Shown in pieces: positions 27,922-38,000 of a stretch of 64,000 nt of DNA. The notes under the pieces are model-generated. The model did not search any database and was not told the DNA's origin. It was given only the letters and a program-made list of their open reading frames with translations. Source of the DNA: Candidatus Bathyoplasma sp. NZ (GTDB lineage: Bacteria; Bacillota_I; Bacilli_A; MAG-NZ); contig JABENI010000016.1 of NCBI GenBank assembly GCA_013332095.1, positions 1-64,000 of the forward strand. Reading direction: 5' to 3'. The position numbers were made by a program, and so were the translations under genes. Position 1 is the first letter of the stretch. Every line of letters begins with the position of its first letter.

Positions 27922-29289
27922 CTATTCATTCACCAACTTTTCTAAAAATTTAGCATTTAGCCAAAAACATTGATTAGTAAATTCTGAACGTCCAGTAAGT
28001 ATATCTTTTACAGGTAAATCATTTGTTTCATATTTATTTTTAGCATGTGGTCTTACATGTCCTAAATAACTGCCTCTTATTTTTGGAAAGTTATTAAAAG
28101 TTCTTCCATCTGCAATGCTTGATATAACATTACCTTTGCTAATCACTTTTTTGGTGTTTTCATATATATTTCTCATTTCTTCTTCAAGCTCTTTTTCATC
28201 CATAGTCCAAAAAATTGTTTTTTGAAGAACTGTATCTCTACTGGTTTTCTTAAATACAACAAAATAAAATTTTGTTGTACTAAATATTCTATATATTTCA
28301 GATTCCCTATATTTCTGCCCGTAAATATCAATAAATTTAAATTTAGGAAAAGACATTGATTCTTTTATTTTTCCATTTTCATCCAAAGTTATTGTTTTAA
28401 CTGTAATTCCAGCTTTTCTAAATTCAGAAGTTTTATTAAGATTACACGTAATATTAAAAATTTTTCTTATAATAAGATCATTAATATTTTTTGCTGAACT
28501 TCTCAAGTCATATTGTGAAGCTATTTCACCAATGGTTTTTTTATAATGTATTTTTACAACACTTTCTATATAAGTCTCAAATGTCTTAAAATTAATTGTA
28601 TTATAGTCTTTAATTATCTTATCAGAAATTTTATCACCTAAAGCGTAATTCCTCAAAATTTCAGTCATATATGATGGCTTAAAAGAATATGCTCTTTGCA
28701 TTGCTTTAATATCACTAAACGGCTGCTCTCTTAAAGTCAATTTATTCTTACCTTTAGTACAAGCAGCAAGATACATTGTATCTCTCTCTGATATAAAATG
28801 AGCTTCACCTTTTTTTATTTTGTTCATAATAATATCATAATCATTTTTTATTATAATTAAGTCTTCTTCAGGATATTCATATAAAATTGCATGTTTTATT
28901 TCAAATTCTGAAATATCAATAGTATAATCATGAAGGTAAAAAAATAGAAGTAATGATTTATTTTTCATCCAAAATTTACTATCAAAGAATTCATATTTAT
29001 AATCTTCCATATAATTAATTAGTGATAAAACAAGTCTTTCTTTAGATGAAAACGAACGATTGGTATTTTGTTTAAATGGGGTGACTTTAAGTTCCACACC
29101 TATTTCTGAAAAATCAGCTGTAGGAGATGAATTTACTAAATATCCAAAAAAAGATTCCTCAATTATATGTCCCAGTTTTCCCTTATTTAATTTTTGATAT
29201 AATCTTAAATTTTTGTCAATATCCCCAAATTTAAGCCCTATTGCATCTTTAGACTTTTTCAATAATTGTTTTTTTGTTGAATATTTCAT
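27922..29289 (-). CDS. Sau3AI/MutH-type restriction endonuclease
   Basis: 455 residues, close to Sau3AI. The N-terminal catalytic domain has GKLGHIIEESFFGYL and then D59-x6-E66-L-K68 in DFSEIGVELKVTPF, with the same spacing as the MutH catalytic D70, E77, K79. The C-terminal half (about 240-440, KAGITVKTITLDENGK, SMSFPKFKFIDI) is the second MutH-like domain of Sau3AI that acts as an allosteric DNA-binding unit. Family members recognise GATC, so that site is likely but not proven. Its gene is first in a leftward operon divergent from a cytosine-5 methyltransferase, 98 bp away, the matching modification enzyme. Confidence 0.85.
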   Translation of the reverse strand: MKYSTKKQLLKKSKDAIGLKFGDIDKNLRLYQKLNKGKLGHIIEESFFGYLVNSSPTADFSEIGVELKVTPFKQNTNRSFSSKERLVLSLINYMEDYKYEFFDSKFWMKNKSLLLFFYLHDYTIDISEFEIKHAILYEYPEEDLIIIKNDYDIIMNKIKKGEAHFISERDTMYLAACTKGKNKLTLREQPFSDIKAMQRAYSFKPSYMTEILRNYALGDKISDKIIKDYNTINFKTFETYIESVVKIHYKKTIGEIASQYDLRSSAKNINDLIIRKIFNITCNLNKTSEFRKAGITVKTITLDENGKIKESMSFPKFKFIDIYGQKYRESEIYRIFSTTKFYFVVFKKTSRDTVLQKTIFWTMDEKELEEEMRNIYENTKKVISKGNVISSIADGRTFNNFPKIRGSYLGHVRPHAKNKYETNDLPVKDILTGRSEFTNQCFWLNAKFLEKLVNE

Positions 29290-29309
29290 ATTTTTCCCCC
29301 TAAAGTCTT

Positions 29310-29342
29310 GATCTTATGTCATTAATATTATATAATATTAAT
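29310..29342. promoter_or_regulatory. Divergent promoter region with perfect palindrome and a GATC
   Basis: Positions 29321-29342 form a perfect 22-bp palindrome with arm ATTAATATTAT, containing TATAAT-like boxes on both strands. A GATC at 29310-29313 lies beside it. If the methyltransferase modifies GATC, methylation here could balance the two directions. No separate C-protein gene is seen. Confidence 0.5.
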
Positions 29343-29387
29343 TGTAATTATCAAAATTTATTTTAAATTGTAAAACGAGGTGATAAA

Positions 29388-30611
29388 ATGTCGATAAAAA
29401 CCATAGAATTATTCGCCGGAGTTGGTGGATTTAGAATTGGCTTAAATAATGTCAAACTAGTTAATAACAACGTGATTGAAAATGATAATTTTGATTTTGT
29501 GTGGGCTAATCAATGGGAGCCTTCAACAAAATCTCAACCAGCATATGATTGTTATTGTGAAAGATTTGGAAATAATGAAAGTCATTCTAACAAAGATATA
29601 AATAAAGTAGCCATTAATAAGATACCATCACATGATTTGCTAGTAGGAGGATTTCCTTGTCAAGATTATTCTGTTGCTAGATCCCGATCAGGAGAAAAAG
29701 GAATTGAAGGAAAAAAAGGGGTACTTTGGTGGGGAATTCATAAAATTATAAAGAAGAAAAAAACAAAATATTTGCTTTTAGAAAATGTTGATAGATTGCT
29801 TAAATCACCCGCAAAACAAAGAGGAAAAAATTTCGCCATTATTTTATACTCTCTTTTTAAGTTAGGGTACAATGTGGAATGGAGAGTGATTAATGCCGCT
29901 GAATATGGTTTTGCTCAAAAAAGAAGGAGAGTTTTTATATGGGCATATAAAAAGGGCTCTAAAATAAATTGTAACCTAGAAGATATATTATTTAACACTG
30001 GTATATTTGCAAAATGTTTTCCAATATCGAATGAAATATTTAAAAATAGAGTTAATAGTTTAGATTTAAACAATTATAAAGATTTAGTTGATGTATCGGA
30101 TAATTTTGAAGAAGCATTTTATTCTACAGGAGTAATGATACGGGGGAAAATACAAACAATTCAATCAATACCAATTTATGAAAAACCGATTTCTCTAAAT
30201 GAGATTCTCTTAGAAAAAGTTTCAGATAAAAATTTGTATATACATGGAGATAGAATAAAAAAGTTTAAATATCTAAAAGGAAGCAAAAAAATAAATAGAA
30301 TAAGACCTAATGGAGAGCCGTATATATATTCTGAAGGAAAAATGCAATTTCCTGAAGGTTTGAACATTCCTGCTAGAACAATGCTAACTTCCGAAGGAAC
30401 AACTAACAGAAGCACTCATGTTGTACGTGACAAAAAGAATAATAAACTAAGATTACTACACCCAATTGAGGCAGAAAGATTAAATTGTTTTCCAGACAAC
30501 TGGACCGAATCCTTAACTAATAGACAAAGACTTTTTATGATGGGAAACGCTTTAGTTAGCGGTGTTGTTTATAGATTAAAGGACGAAATAATAAAATTTA
30601 TAAATAAGTAA
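29388..30611 (+). CDS. DNA (cytosine-5) methyltransferase of the Sau3AI-like system
   Basis: 407 residues, near M.Sau3AI in length. Motif I is ELFAGVGGF (7-15), motif IV VGGFPCQDYS with catalytic C91, and motif VI LLENVDRLL (129-137). Motif VIII follows (NAAEYGFAQKRRRVFIWAYK); the target-recognition region covers about 190-300, and the late motif reads MMGNALVSGVV. It methylates cytosine at the site cut by the neighbouring endonuclease. The ribosome site is AACGAGGTGATAAAATG. It is the only rightward gene of the locus, alone on its transcript, ended by the hairpin at 30813. Confidence 0.93.
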   Translation: MSIKTIELFAGVGGFRIGLNNVKLVNNNVIENDNFDFVWANQWEPSTKSQPAYDCYCERFGNNESHSNKDINKVAINKIPSHDLLVGGFPCQDYSVARSRSGEKGIEGKKGVLWWGIHKIIKKKKTKYLLLENVDRLLKSPAKQRGKNFAIILYSLFKLGYNVEWRVINAAEYGFAQKRRRVFIWAYKKGSKINCNLEDILFNTGIFAKCFPISNEIFKNRVNSLDLNNYKDLVDVSDNFEEAFYSTGVMIRGKIQTIQSIPIYEKPISLNEILLEKVSDKNLYIHGDRIKKFKYLKGSKKINRIRPNGEPYIYSEGKMQFPEGLNIPARTMLTSEGTTNRSTHVVRDKKNNKLRLLHPIEAERLNCFPDNWTESLTNRQRLFMMGNALVSGVVYRLKDEIIKFINK

Positions 30612-30812
30612 TTTTTAATAAAAAACAATTAAAAATAAATAAAATAATGTTAGTTTTTAATATAACATAGGATTTCTCATCTATTGTTTCTTTATTTTCA
30701 GGTATACTTTCCTTGTTAAAAATATTCTAGAATTTAGCTAATTTAGTTTTTTTATTAAAACAACTTATCTTTTGAGACATATTAATAGCAAATTATTTTA
30801 AAATATAAAATA

Positions 30813-30838
30813 AAAAAGCCTTTAAAACAAGGCTTTTT
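30813..30838. terminator. Strong terminator after the methyltransferase
   Basis: AAAAAGCCTT pairs perfectly with AAGGCTTTTT around a 6-base loop, with T-runs on both strands. Confidence 0.75.
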
Positions 30839-31419
30839 AGTTACATTCATTAATCCTCTCATTAAACTATCAAATAAATTTTCTATTTACTCTGTCTCCA
30901 AACAAACTATCTTTGAATAGATGGTAAAAAATAGTTACTGGCTTCAATATCCTCCATAACTTTCTTAATTGTTTTTCCTATCTGATATGTCCTTTAAAAT
31001 TACCTTTCTTAAAATATTTTCTAAATTGCATTTTTATAAGCGCTTTAAGCAATAGTTATTTCACATAAATTATAAATTTTAAAAATATTTTGTTATGTTT
31101 TCAACTTATAGATATTTTTTATTTTCATTTGGCGATAAAAATCACTCTAAAAAATTACTTAGTGCAATTTTAATCTTTATTATTTGACTAATAAATTTTT
31201 ACTTAAATGAACAAGTCCAAATAAAATATCATTATGTTAATTAAGTTCATGCTAATTTGTTTAACTAACTCTAAACAGTTAATTATTTATTTTTAAAATA
31301 ATAAATAATATAGAATGCTTGCTCCTAACACAAATAATTTAAGTATTGATATTAAAATTATTAAATATTGTAGTAATTTCTTTAATCAAATTATAACTAC
31401 TTTTAATCCTTTCGTAGTT

Positions 31420-31590
31420 ATTTGAATTTTTATAATCATACTTTTATGAATGGTCGCAACTTTTTTTCCTTGTTCAACCATTTATTCTCCAATTAAAGAA
31501 TTAACTTCACCAGTAATTGAATCAAATACTATATTGATAACTTCTTTTATAATTTCACTAAATTCTCTCCCACTTTAGATTCTAATAACT
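31420..31590 (-). pseudogene. Possible relic of a chemotaxis-receptor signalling domain
   Basis: The minus strand reads SEIIKEVINIVFDSITGEVN, then after one stop MVEQGKKVATIHKSMI. This recalls the tip and return helix of methyl-accepting chemotaxis proteins (EF..V..EV..L...S...T.EI..LI...V..G.KVA). No other part is seen. The surrounding gap 30840-31672 is otherwise featureless AT-rich sequence. Confidence 0.3.
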
Positions 31591-31672
31591 ATAATTTTGC
31601 ATTGTTTAATATATTGTTTTAATATAGTGAATGTCCTAAATTACAAAACAATCTCTATTAAAATAATTACTA

Positions 31673-32650
31673 CTAATTTTTAGTAGTTTCCCTTTTAATT
31701 AAAGTAGTTTTTATGATAGAAATAGGTTGTACACATTCTCCGTTAATTAAATTTATCAACAAACTTATGCTTTTTTTACCAAGTACATCAAAATTTTGAG
31801 AAATAGTTGTGATAGTTGGATTCATATGCCGACTAATTATTGCATTATCAAAACCAATTATATTAATTTTTTTGCCTATTTCATTAAACAAATTTTTAGC
31901 ACTAAGATATCTTATCAAATTAACAGCCATTATATCATTATAAACAAAGATGCCATCATATAATTCAGCATCAGAAAATAGAAATTTTAGTTCAGTTATA
32001 GACTTATTCTCATCTTCATCAAACAATTGTCTAGTAGCAATACTTATATTTGATTCTCTAGCTAAATCCATAAAGCCATTCTTACGTAATCTAATCGGTA
32101 AATGCTTATTATCACCTACAAACATTAATATTTTTTCGCACCCGCATGTTACTAAATGTTCTAATGCCAAACGACCTCCATTCCAATTATCTGCATATAA
32201 TAGTGGTATTTTATCATTAATTTTATTTTCCAATGCCACTATTGGAATATCTAGATTTTCATAAAGTTCTTTATGTTTTGTACGTGCTACAATAATTCCA
32301 TCTACTCTACTTTCTATAAGTGTCTTGATAATTTTCTTTTCTTTTTCTTTATCATCATTTACGATATTTAAAATTACGCTATAGCCTTTAATACTAGCAA
32401 AGTTTTCTATCGCAAATGATATTTCTGAGAAGAAAGGATTGCTCAAAGTTGGAATTATAAGACCAATTTGAAAAGTTGTCTTTGAAAAAATACTCCTTGC
32501 TAATGCATTTGGTACATAGTTCAAATCATATATAACTTTTTCTATTTTAATTTTAGTACTTTCTTTTACGTTAGCTGTTTTATTAATATATCTAGATACT
32601 GTAGAAATACTAACTCCTGATAATTTTGCAACTTTTCTTATATTAGACAT
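31673..32650 (-). CDS. LacI-family transcriptional regulator of nucleoside genes
   Basis: 325 residues starting MSNIRKVAKLSGVSISTVSR; this ATG (32650) is preferred to an upstream start at 32683 because LacI proteins begin here. The helix-turn-helix plus hinge (NKTANVKESTKIKIEKV, NYVPNALARS) occupies 1-60 and the periplasmic-binding-like effector domain follows (IGLIIPTLSNPFFSEI). It probably binds a nucleoside or ribose-like effector. It is last in the leftward nucleoside cluster, 68 bp after the hydrolase, and a LacI-type palindrome lies in front of the BMP gene, so it likely controls the cluster. Confidence 0.9.
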   Translation of the reverse strand: MSNIRKVAKLSGVSISTVSRYINKTANVKESTKIKIEKVIYDLNYVPNALARSIFSKTTFQIGLIIPTLSNPFFSEISFAIENFASIKGYSVILNIVNDDKEKEKKIIKTLIESRVDGIIVARTKHKELYENLDIPIVALENKINDKIPLLYADNWNGGRLALEHLVTCGCEKILMFVGDNKHLPIRLRKNGFMDLARESNISIATRQLFDEDENKSITELKFLFSDAELYDGIFVYNDIMAVNLIRYLSAKNLFNEIGKKINIIGFDNAIISRHMNPTITTISQNFDVLGKKSISLLINLINGECVQPISIIKTTLIKRETTKN

Positions 32651-32718
32651 TCTTTTACCTAATTTCTTCAAAAATTTTAACAATGCTTCAACATATATTA
32701 ATTCATAAATTGTAAAAA

Positions 32719-33636
32719 TTATGAAAGTAAATTTATCATTAAATTCATAAAATTATCTTTATCCATCTTAGTACAAATTGCATAATTTGAATTTTGAGTT
32801 GAAGTTATATATTGATATCCATACAGTGCTCCATCTTCTGTAACAATACTTGAATTTACATCCTGAATTTCAGTAGCGATTGATGGATCTATTGCTATCG
32901 CTACTATTCCTGGATCTGCAAGAACAAATCCTTCTGTCCCAAAGTGTTTTATATTAAATCTAACAAGTGCAGAATTAATATTTACAGAAAATTTTCCCAA
33001 TTTATTATCAATGCTATTTAACCTTAATATATCTTCTTTATTTAAATAAACTCCACTTAAACACGTATTCCAAGGAAGAAGTGTTATTTTAATTCCTAAA
33101 TCAGATACTATCTTCACGGCTTCAGCATCTACATAGAAATTGAATTCTGCATAATCTGTAATATTTCCACAGCCAAATCCATTTCCACCCATAACATAAA
33201 TAGCTTTTAATTTTTTCATAATTTCTTTATCTTTTTGTATTGCTTTTGCAATATTTGTTAGTGGACCTATTGCTATTAATTCAATTTCATTAGGATTATT
33301 ATTTATAATCTCCAGCAATGCATCAACTGCATTTTTATTTTCAACTATTTTTTTTGGAGTAGATAATTCTATATCACCCATCCCATTTTGACCATGAGCA
33401 AATTGTCCGGTAACTAATTTCCTATTAAGCGGTTTATCTTCTCCAGCAAATACAGGAACACCATATGTATTAGCTTTTTCAACAGAAATCAAGGCGTTGT
33501 TTATTGCTATTTCTAAAGGTACATTTCCAGCAACCACAGTTATTGCTTCAACCATAATATTTTTTGCTCTTAAAGCCATGATAATTGCAACCGCATCATC
33601 TGAGGCTGTATCAGTATCTATAATTAATTTTCTCAC
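32719..33636 (-). CDS. Inosine/uridine-preferring nucleoside hydrolase
   Basis: 305 residues, the family's usual length. The N-terminal calcium-binding signature DTDTASDDA is at 7-15; other conserved blocks are AIGPLTNIA, MGGNGFG, NFYVDAEA and the later DPGIVAIAIDP. It splits ribonucleosides into base and ribose by hydrolysis in the cytoplasm. It lies between the nucleoside importer genes and a LacI regulator, fitting salvage of imported nucleosides. GGGAG precedes the ATG. Base specificity cannot be read from the sequence. Confidence 0.92.
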   Translation of the reverse strand: MRKLIIDTDTASDDAVAIIMALRAKNIMVEAITVVAGNVPLEIAINNALISVEKANTYGVPVFAGEDKPLNRKLVTGQFAHGQNGMGDIELSTPKKIVENKNAVDALLEIINNNPNEIELIAIGPLTNIAKAIQKDKEIMKKLKAIYVMGGNGFGCGNITDYAEFNFYVDAEAVKIVSDLGIKITLLPWNTCLSGVYLNKEDILRLNSIDNKLGKFSVNINSALVRFNIKHFGTEGFVLADPGIVAIAIDPSIATEIQDVNSSIVTEDGALYGYQYITSTQNSNYAICTKMDKDNFMNLMINLLS

Positions 33637-33861
33637 ATATTCACTCCCTTAATTATTATTTGACATATAATTCTTTGATATAAATATCTTCTTAAAATTA
33701 AGAAGTATAAAAAATATTTGCTTAACTATTTTAAAATTGCAAGTTATTTTTAAAATAAGGACAAAAATCATTTGTTAAAAAAATTATTATTATATTTTAT
33801 CACTAAAATTTGCAAAAGATATGATTTTTTTACTTTTTTCAGTATATTACAAATAAAAAAA

Positions 33862-34095
33862 TTAGTCAATTAAACCTAAGGCGATTTTCATCATATTGAT
33901 AAAATTCTTCTTTCTTTCAGAAGAATTAATTTCTTTATCTGTTTCTAAATCATCACTTACAGTTAATAAACATCTTGCATTTTTATCGCTATTAATGGCA
34001 GTTGAAATGATGCAAAAGATTCCATCTCTACTGCTTTATATTGATGATTAATCCTAATTTTCTTATATTCTTGAAAATTTCTTCGACAAAATCTA
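33862..34095 (-). pseudogene. Relic of purine nucleoside phosphorylase (deoD)
   Basis: The minus strand reads YKAVEMES (the conserved VEME nucleoside-binding box) and, after a frameshift, LTVSDDLETDKEINSSERKK then NFINMMKIALGLID, matching the DeoD C-terminus (LTVSDHL.TGE..S.EER...F..MM.IAL). The N-terminal half is gone. It lies inside the nucleoside cluster, so the operon once also had a phosphorylase. The rest of 33637-34459 is AT-rich with no intact gene. Confidence 0.65.
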
Positions 34096-34459
34096 TCCTA
34101 TGATGAGGAACCTAATGTTGATGTTACACCAAAAATAACAGCAATCGTTGCTATAACTTGCAAATAATATGTTAATTTTATTAATTTTTTTCATTTAGAT
34201 TTCTACTTTTTTGCTTAATAAATTGAAAATTTACATCTATAATTCCCTAAACCACACAAATATTCTTGTTTTTGCTTATTTAGAATAAAAATCTAAAATT
34301 TTACAACTCCTAAATACTTATTTGTAAAACTCTTTAATATTTAGCATTGCTTAAATATAAACAAATCTAAAATAAATACTTTTCCCTCATTTATTGCTGG
34401 GAACTTAATTTCTCCAGAATTGTAAATTTTTAAGCCTTTAATAATATTTCTCACTAGTT

Positions 34460-35398
34460 TTATTTCACATTTCTTTTCATCTTTCTCCAACTAAAAAATA
34501 CAAGAGCAATAAGCGTAAGTAAATACGGAAGCATACTTATAAATTGGATAGGTATTGTTGAAAATAATTGTAATGAAATACTCAAGGCGTTTGCGAAACC
34601 AAATAGTAAGGTAACAAGCATTCCACCTACAGGAGTGCCACCCATTGTGTTTGCAGTTAGCGCAATAAAACCTCTACCAGCAGTCATTTCTGGGACAAAA
34701 TATTCAACAAATCCCATAGATAAAAATGCACCACCTAAAGCAGCAAGACCACCACTAATCAAAAGAGCAGTCATTTGGACTTTTTTCACACTTATTCCAA
34801 CAGATTGCACTGCTTTTGGATTTTCTCCAGTTGCCCTAATTCTTAGACCAAACACCGTTTTTTTCATGACAAAGGTCATAATTATTACTGAAAGAAATGC
34901 TATATAAACCAATAAATTTTGCCCAGAAATAATTTCTCCTATAAAAGGAATAGATTTTATCAATGGAATTTCTATAGTGGGAAATGCTAAACTTTTGTAT
35001 GTATATGAAGCTCCTTTGTCTCCTACAAAGACAAATAGTAAAAATACTGTCAATCCTGAGGCAACCATATTATATGCTAAACCAGTAATTCCTATATCTG
35101 AATTTAATTTTAAGTGAAAGAACCCTATAAAGAATCCACCCAACATCCCGCTTACTATAATAGCGATTACCGATATCAATAAATTTATTGGAATTGGTAC
35201 TCCCAATAAAAATAATTTACCACTAACAATAACACCTGTAAACGCTCCTACTAGCATTATACCTTCAAGACCTATATTGATTACACCAGCTCTTAGTGCA
35301 ATATGTGCTCCCATAGTTGCCAATAAAATTGGTGTGGTTAATTTTATAACTGTAAACCAAAAATCAGCTGATAGAAACAGATTTATTAAATTATCCAC
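34460..35398 (-). CDS. Nucleoside ABC transporter permease (second)
   Basis: 312 residues, about 8-9 membrane helices. The conserved cytoplasmic loop of this branched-chain/monosaccharide-type permease family is visible: RIRATGENPKAVQSVGISV, followed by GGLAALGGAFLSMG. The N-terminus shows RAGVINIGLEGIMLVGAFTG, the family signature. It forms a heterodimeric channel with the preceding permease, overlapping it by one base at 35398. BMP-dependent importers of this type (such as RnsBACD or BmpA-NupABC) bring in nucleosides. Confidence 0.92.
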   Translation of the reverse strand: MDNLINLFLSADFWFTVIKLTTPILLATMGAHIALRAGVINIGLEGIMLVGAFTGVIVSGKLFLLGVPIPINLLISVIAIIVSGMLGGFFIGFFHLKLNSDIGITGLAYNMVASGLTVFLLFVFVGDKGASYTYKSLAFPTIEIPLIKSIPFIGEIISGQNLLVYIAFLSVIIMTFVMKKTVFGLRIRATGENPKAVQSVGISVKKVQMTALLISGGLAALGGAFLSMGFVEYFVPEMTAGRGFIALTANTMGGTPVGGMLVTLLFGFANALSISLQLFSTIPIQFISMLPYLLTLIALVFFSWRKMKRNVK

Positions 35399-36456
35399 TA
35401 CGAAGCACCTCCATCATCCAATTTTCCAGATATTAATATTTTAAATTCTATTTTTGATATTAAATTTTTTGAAATAATTAATAGAATAATAATAGCTTGA
35501 ATTACTAGTATAATTTCAGCTGGAACATCAGAACGCCTTGTCATTATTGCAGCTCCAGTTTTTAAATACGCAACAAAAAAAGCTGCTAATGGAACATATA
35601 ATGGATTATTTCTTGCTAATACTGCTACAATAATTCCATCCCAACCATAACCAGGGCTACGATTAGAAGTAAAATTATCAAACACTCCTAAAGTATGGAC
35701 AGCTCCACCAATTCCTGCTAATGCTCCGCCTATTAATTGTGTTAATAATAAAACTAGACTGACATTAATGCCCATAACTTTAGCAAAATTAGAATTTTTT
35801 CCTGTCATTCTGATTTTATAACCTAATTTTGTTTTAAACATAAGTAAATATATCAAAAGCACAGCAAAAATTGCTAAAAACAACCCAAAATGCACTCTAG
35901 TCCCTGCAATTATGTTAGGCATTAAATACTTATCTGGAAAATCTGCAGAACTTACAGCTCTAGAATTTGCAGGCTTAAAGTAGTAAACAAGTATATATGT
36001 TCCTAGTAAAAACATAATAGAATTTAGCATTATGGAAGAAACAATTTCACTTGCTTCAGTTTTATTCTTCAGGTAACCCGGTAGACCAACTATAATTGCA
36101 CCAACAGTTGCTGAAACTATAATTAATATAATCCAAAAAATAATAGAAGGTACATTTATTGTAAAACATAAAACTAATGCCATTACTCCTCCAAAATAAA
36201 ATGCTCCTTCTGAAGCTAAATTAAAATTATTAGAAGAAAAAATTAATGACACTGCTAACCCTGTAAATATCAAAGGTATCGTTTTTTCTATGACATTACC
36301 AAAATTTCTTTTTGAAGAAATTGGTCCTAAAAATAAGTTATATAAAGCCTCAAGTGGATTATCACTAATTAAACTAACTATAACTACCAAAATAGTAAAA
36401 GCTATTGATAAAGCAATCAAAGTTCTTATTATTTCAACTTTTAATTTTTTATTCAT
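35398..36456 (-). CDS. Nucleoside ABC transporter permease (first)
   Basis: 352 residues with about 9-10 membrane helices. The loop KIRMTGKNSNFAKVMGINVS and the following GGALAGIGGAVHTLGVFDNF are typical of the first BMP-system permease, as is SNNFNLASEGAFYFGGVMA near residue 75. It overlaps the ATPase gene by 8 bp, so it is translationally coupled. It pairs with the next permease to form the channel. Confidence 0.92.
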   Translation of the reverse strand: MNKKLKVEIIRTLIALSIAFTILVVIVSLISDNPLEALYNLFLGPISSKRNFGNVIEKTIPLIFTGLAVSLIFSSNNFNLASEGAFYFGGVMALVLCFTINVPSIIFWIILIIVSATVGAIIVGLPGYLKNKTEASEIVSSIMLNSIMFLLGTYILVYYFKPANSRAVSSADFPDKYLMPNIIAGTRVHFGLFLAIFAVLLIYLLMFKTKLGYKIRMTGKNSNFAKVMGINVSLVLLLTQLIGGALAGIGGAVHTLGVFDNFTSNRSPGYGWDGIIVAVLARNNPLYVPLAAFFVAYLKTGAAIMTRRSDVPAEIILVIQAIIILLIISKNLISKIEFKILISGKLDDGGAS

Positions 36457-37996
36457 TTATAACACCACTAACATCTGTATCTTTTTTTACACCTAACATA
36501 TAGTACCCTAAGTCTTCTGGTTTGACTTTTTTTGGTTCTTCTACATATCCAACAATTTCACCTTTATATAATATTATAATTGAATCACAAACTTGCATTA
36601 ATTCCTGTAAATCCGCTGAATGCAATAAAATTCCTGAATCAGATTGCTTTAAATCTACCATCTTTTTCCTGATTAATTCGGCGGCACCTATATCTATACC
36701 TCTTGTAGGTTGGTTAATTATTAATAATTTTGGATTATTATCAAATTCTCTAGCTATTACAACTTTTTGAATGTTCCCCCCAGAAAGACTGCCAATTTCA
36801 GAATTTTCATCTTTGCATTTTATAAAAAATTCTTTTACTTTACTTCTAGCGAAACTTTTAATTTCCTTAAAATCGATTAACCAATGTTTTATAAATTCTC
36901 CTTCTTCTAATCTATCCACAATAAGATTATTATAAATAGTCTCATCTTTAATTACTCCATCTTTCATACGGTCTGCTGGGACATATCTTAACCCTTGTTT
37001 TCTTATTTCCTTTATCGATAATTTATTTACATTAACACCAGAAATAAAAATTTCCCCAGAATAGTCTTTTCTAAGACCTGCTAATGTTTCCAATAAATGT
37101 GAAGCACCATTTCCTTCAACTGCTGCAATCCCAAGAATTTGTCCTTCTCTTACATCAAAAGATATGTTATCTAGCTTTTTCTTTCCTAATTTATTGAAGT
37201 AGATTAAATTTCTCACTTTCAAAATAGATTTCCCTAATTTTTTTTCAGGTACTTCAAAATCTAATTCAACTTCTCTACCAATCATTTTTTCTGATATTTT
37301 TTTTACTGACAAATCTGAAACATTGTATACTCCAACACTTTTAGAAGAATTCATAATTGTTAATCTATCACATAATTCCTTAACTTCATTTAATTTATGT
37401 GATATAAAAACTATACTATGTCCATCTTTTTTAAGTTTTTTTAATTCAACAAATAATTCTTTTGTTTCTTGAGGAGTAAGCACTGCAGTTGGCTCATCTA
37501 AGATCAGTATTTTTGCTCCTCTATATAAAGCTTTTAATATTTCTATTTTTTGACAAACTCCAACTGATACATCACGTACTAACTGTGAAAAATCAATGTT
37601 AAAATTATATTTTTTACCAAATTCATTAGCATTTTTGATTATTTCTTTTTTATTTATCAATCCATTTTTCGATCTTTCATCTCCTAAAATGAGATTTTCA
37701 GCAAGATTCATTGACGGGATCAACATAAAATGTTGATGAACCATACCTATTTCATGCTTAAGTGAATCTAATGGAGAATTTATTTCTACTAATTTATCTT
37801 TAATAAATATTTCTCCCTTTGTCGGTCTAATCATTCCATATAAGATATGCATTAATGTGGATTTTCCTGCACCATTTTCTCCCAATAATGCATGAATTTC
37901 TCCTTTTTTAAGGGAAAAATTCACATTATTGTTGGCAATTGTACCATTTGGATAAATCTTAGAAATATTTCTCATTTCAATAACAAAACCACTCAT
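36449..37996 (-). CDS. Nucleoside ABC transporter, twin ATP-binding protein
   Basis: 515 residues with two nucleotide-binding domains. First: Walker A GENGAGKST (about 38-46), ABC signature region VSVGVCQKIEILKAL, Walker B ILILDEPTAVLT. Second: GNGASH replaces the usual Walker A, a degeneration known in this family, while LSGGNIQKVVIAREF and LLIINQPTRGIDIGA are kept. It powers nucleoside import with the two permeases. It begins 4 bp after the BMP lipoprotein stop. Confidence 0.93.
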   Translation of the reverse strand: MSGFVIEMRNISKIYPNGTIANNNVNFSLKKGEIHALLGENGAGKSTLMHILYGMIRPTKGEIFIKDKLVEINSPLDSLKHEIGMVHQHFMLIPSMNLAENLILGDERSKNGLINKKEIIKNANEFGKKYNFNIDFSQLVRDVSVGVCQKIEILKALYRGAKILILDEPTAVLTPQETKELFVELKKLKKDGHSIVFISHKLNEVKELCDRLTIMNSSKSVGVYNVSDLSVKKISEKMIGREVELDFEVPEKKLGKSILKVRNLIYFNKLGKKKLDNISFDVREGQILGIAAVEGNGASHLLETLAGLRKDYSGEIFISGVNVNKLSIKEIRKQGLRYVPADRMKDGVIKDETIYNNLIVDRLEEGEFIKHWLIDFKEIKSFARSKVKEFFIKCKDENSEIGSLSGGNIQKVVIAREFDNNPKLLIINQPTRGIDIGAAELIRKKMVDLKQSDSGILLHSADLQELMQVCDSIIILYKGEIVGYVEEPKKVKPEDLGYYMLGVKKDTDVSGVINE

Positions 37997-38000
37997 ACTA

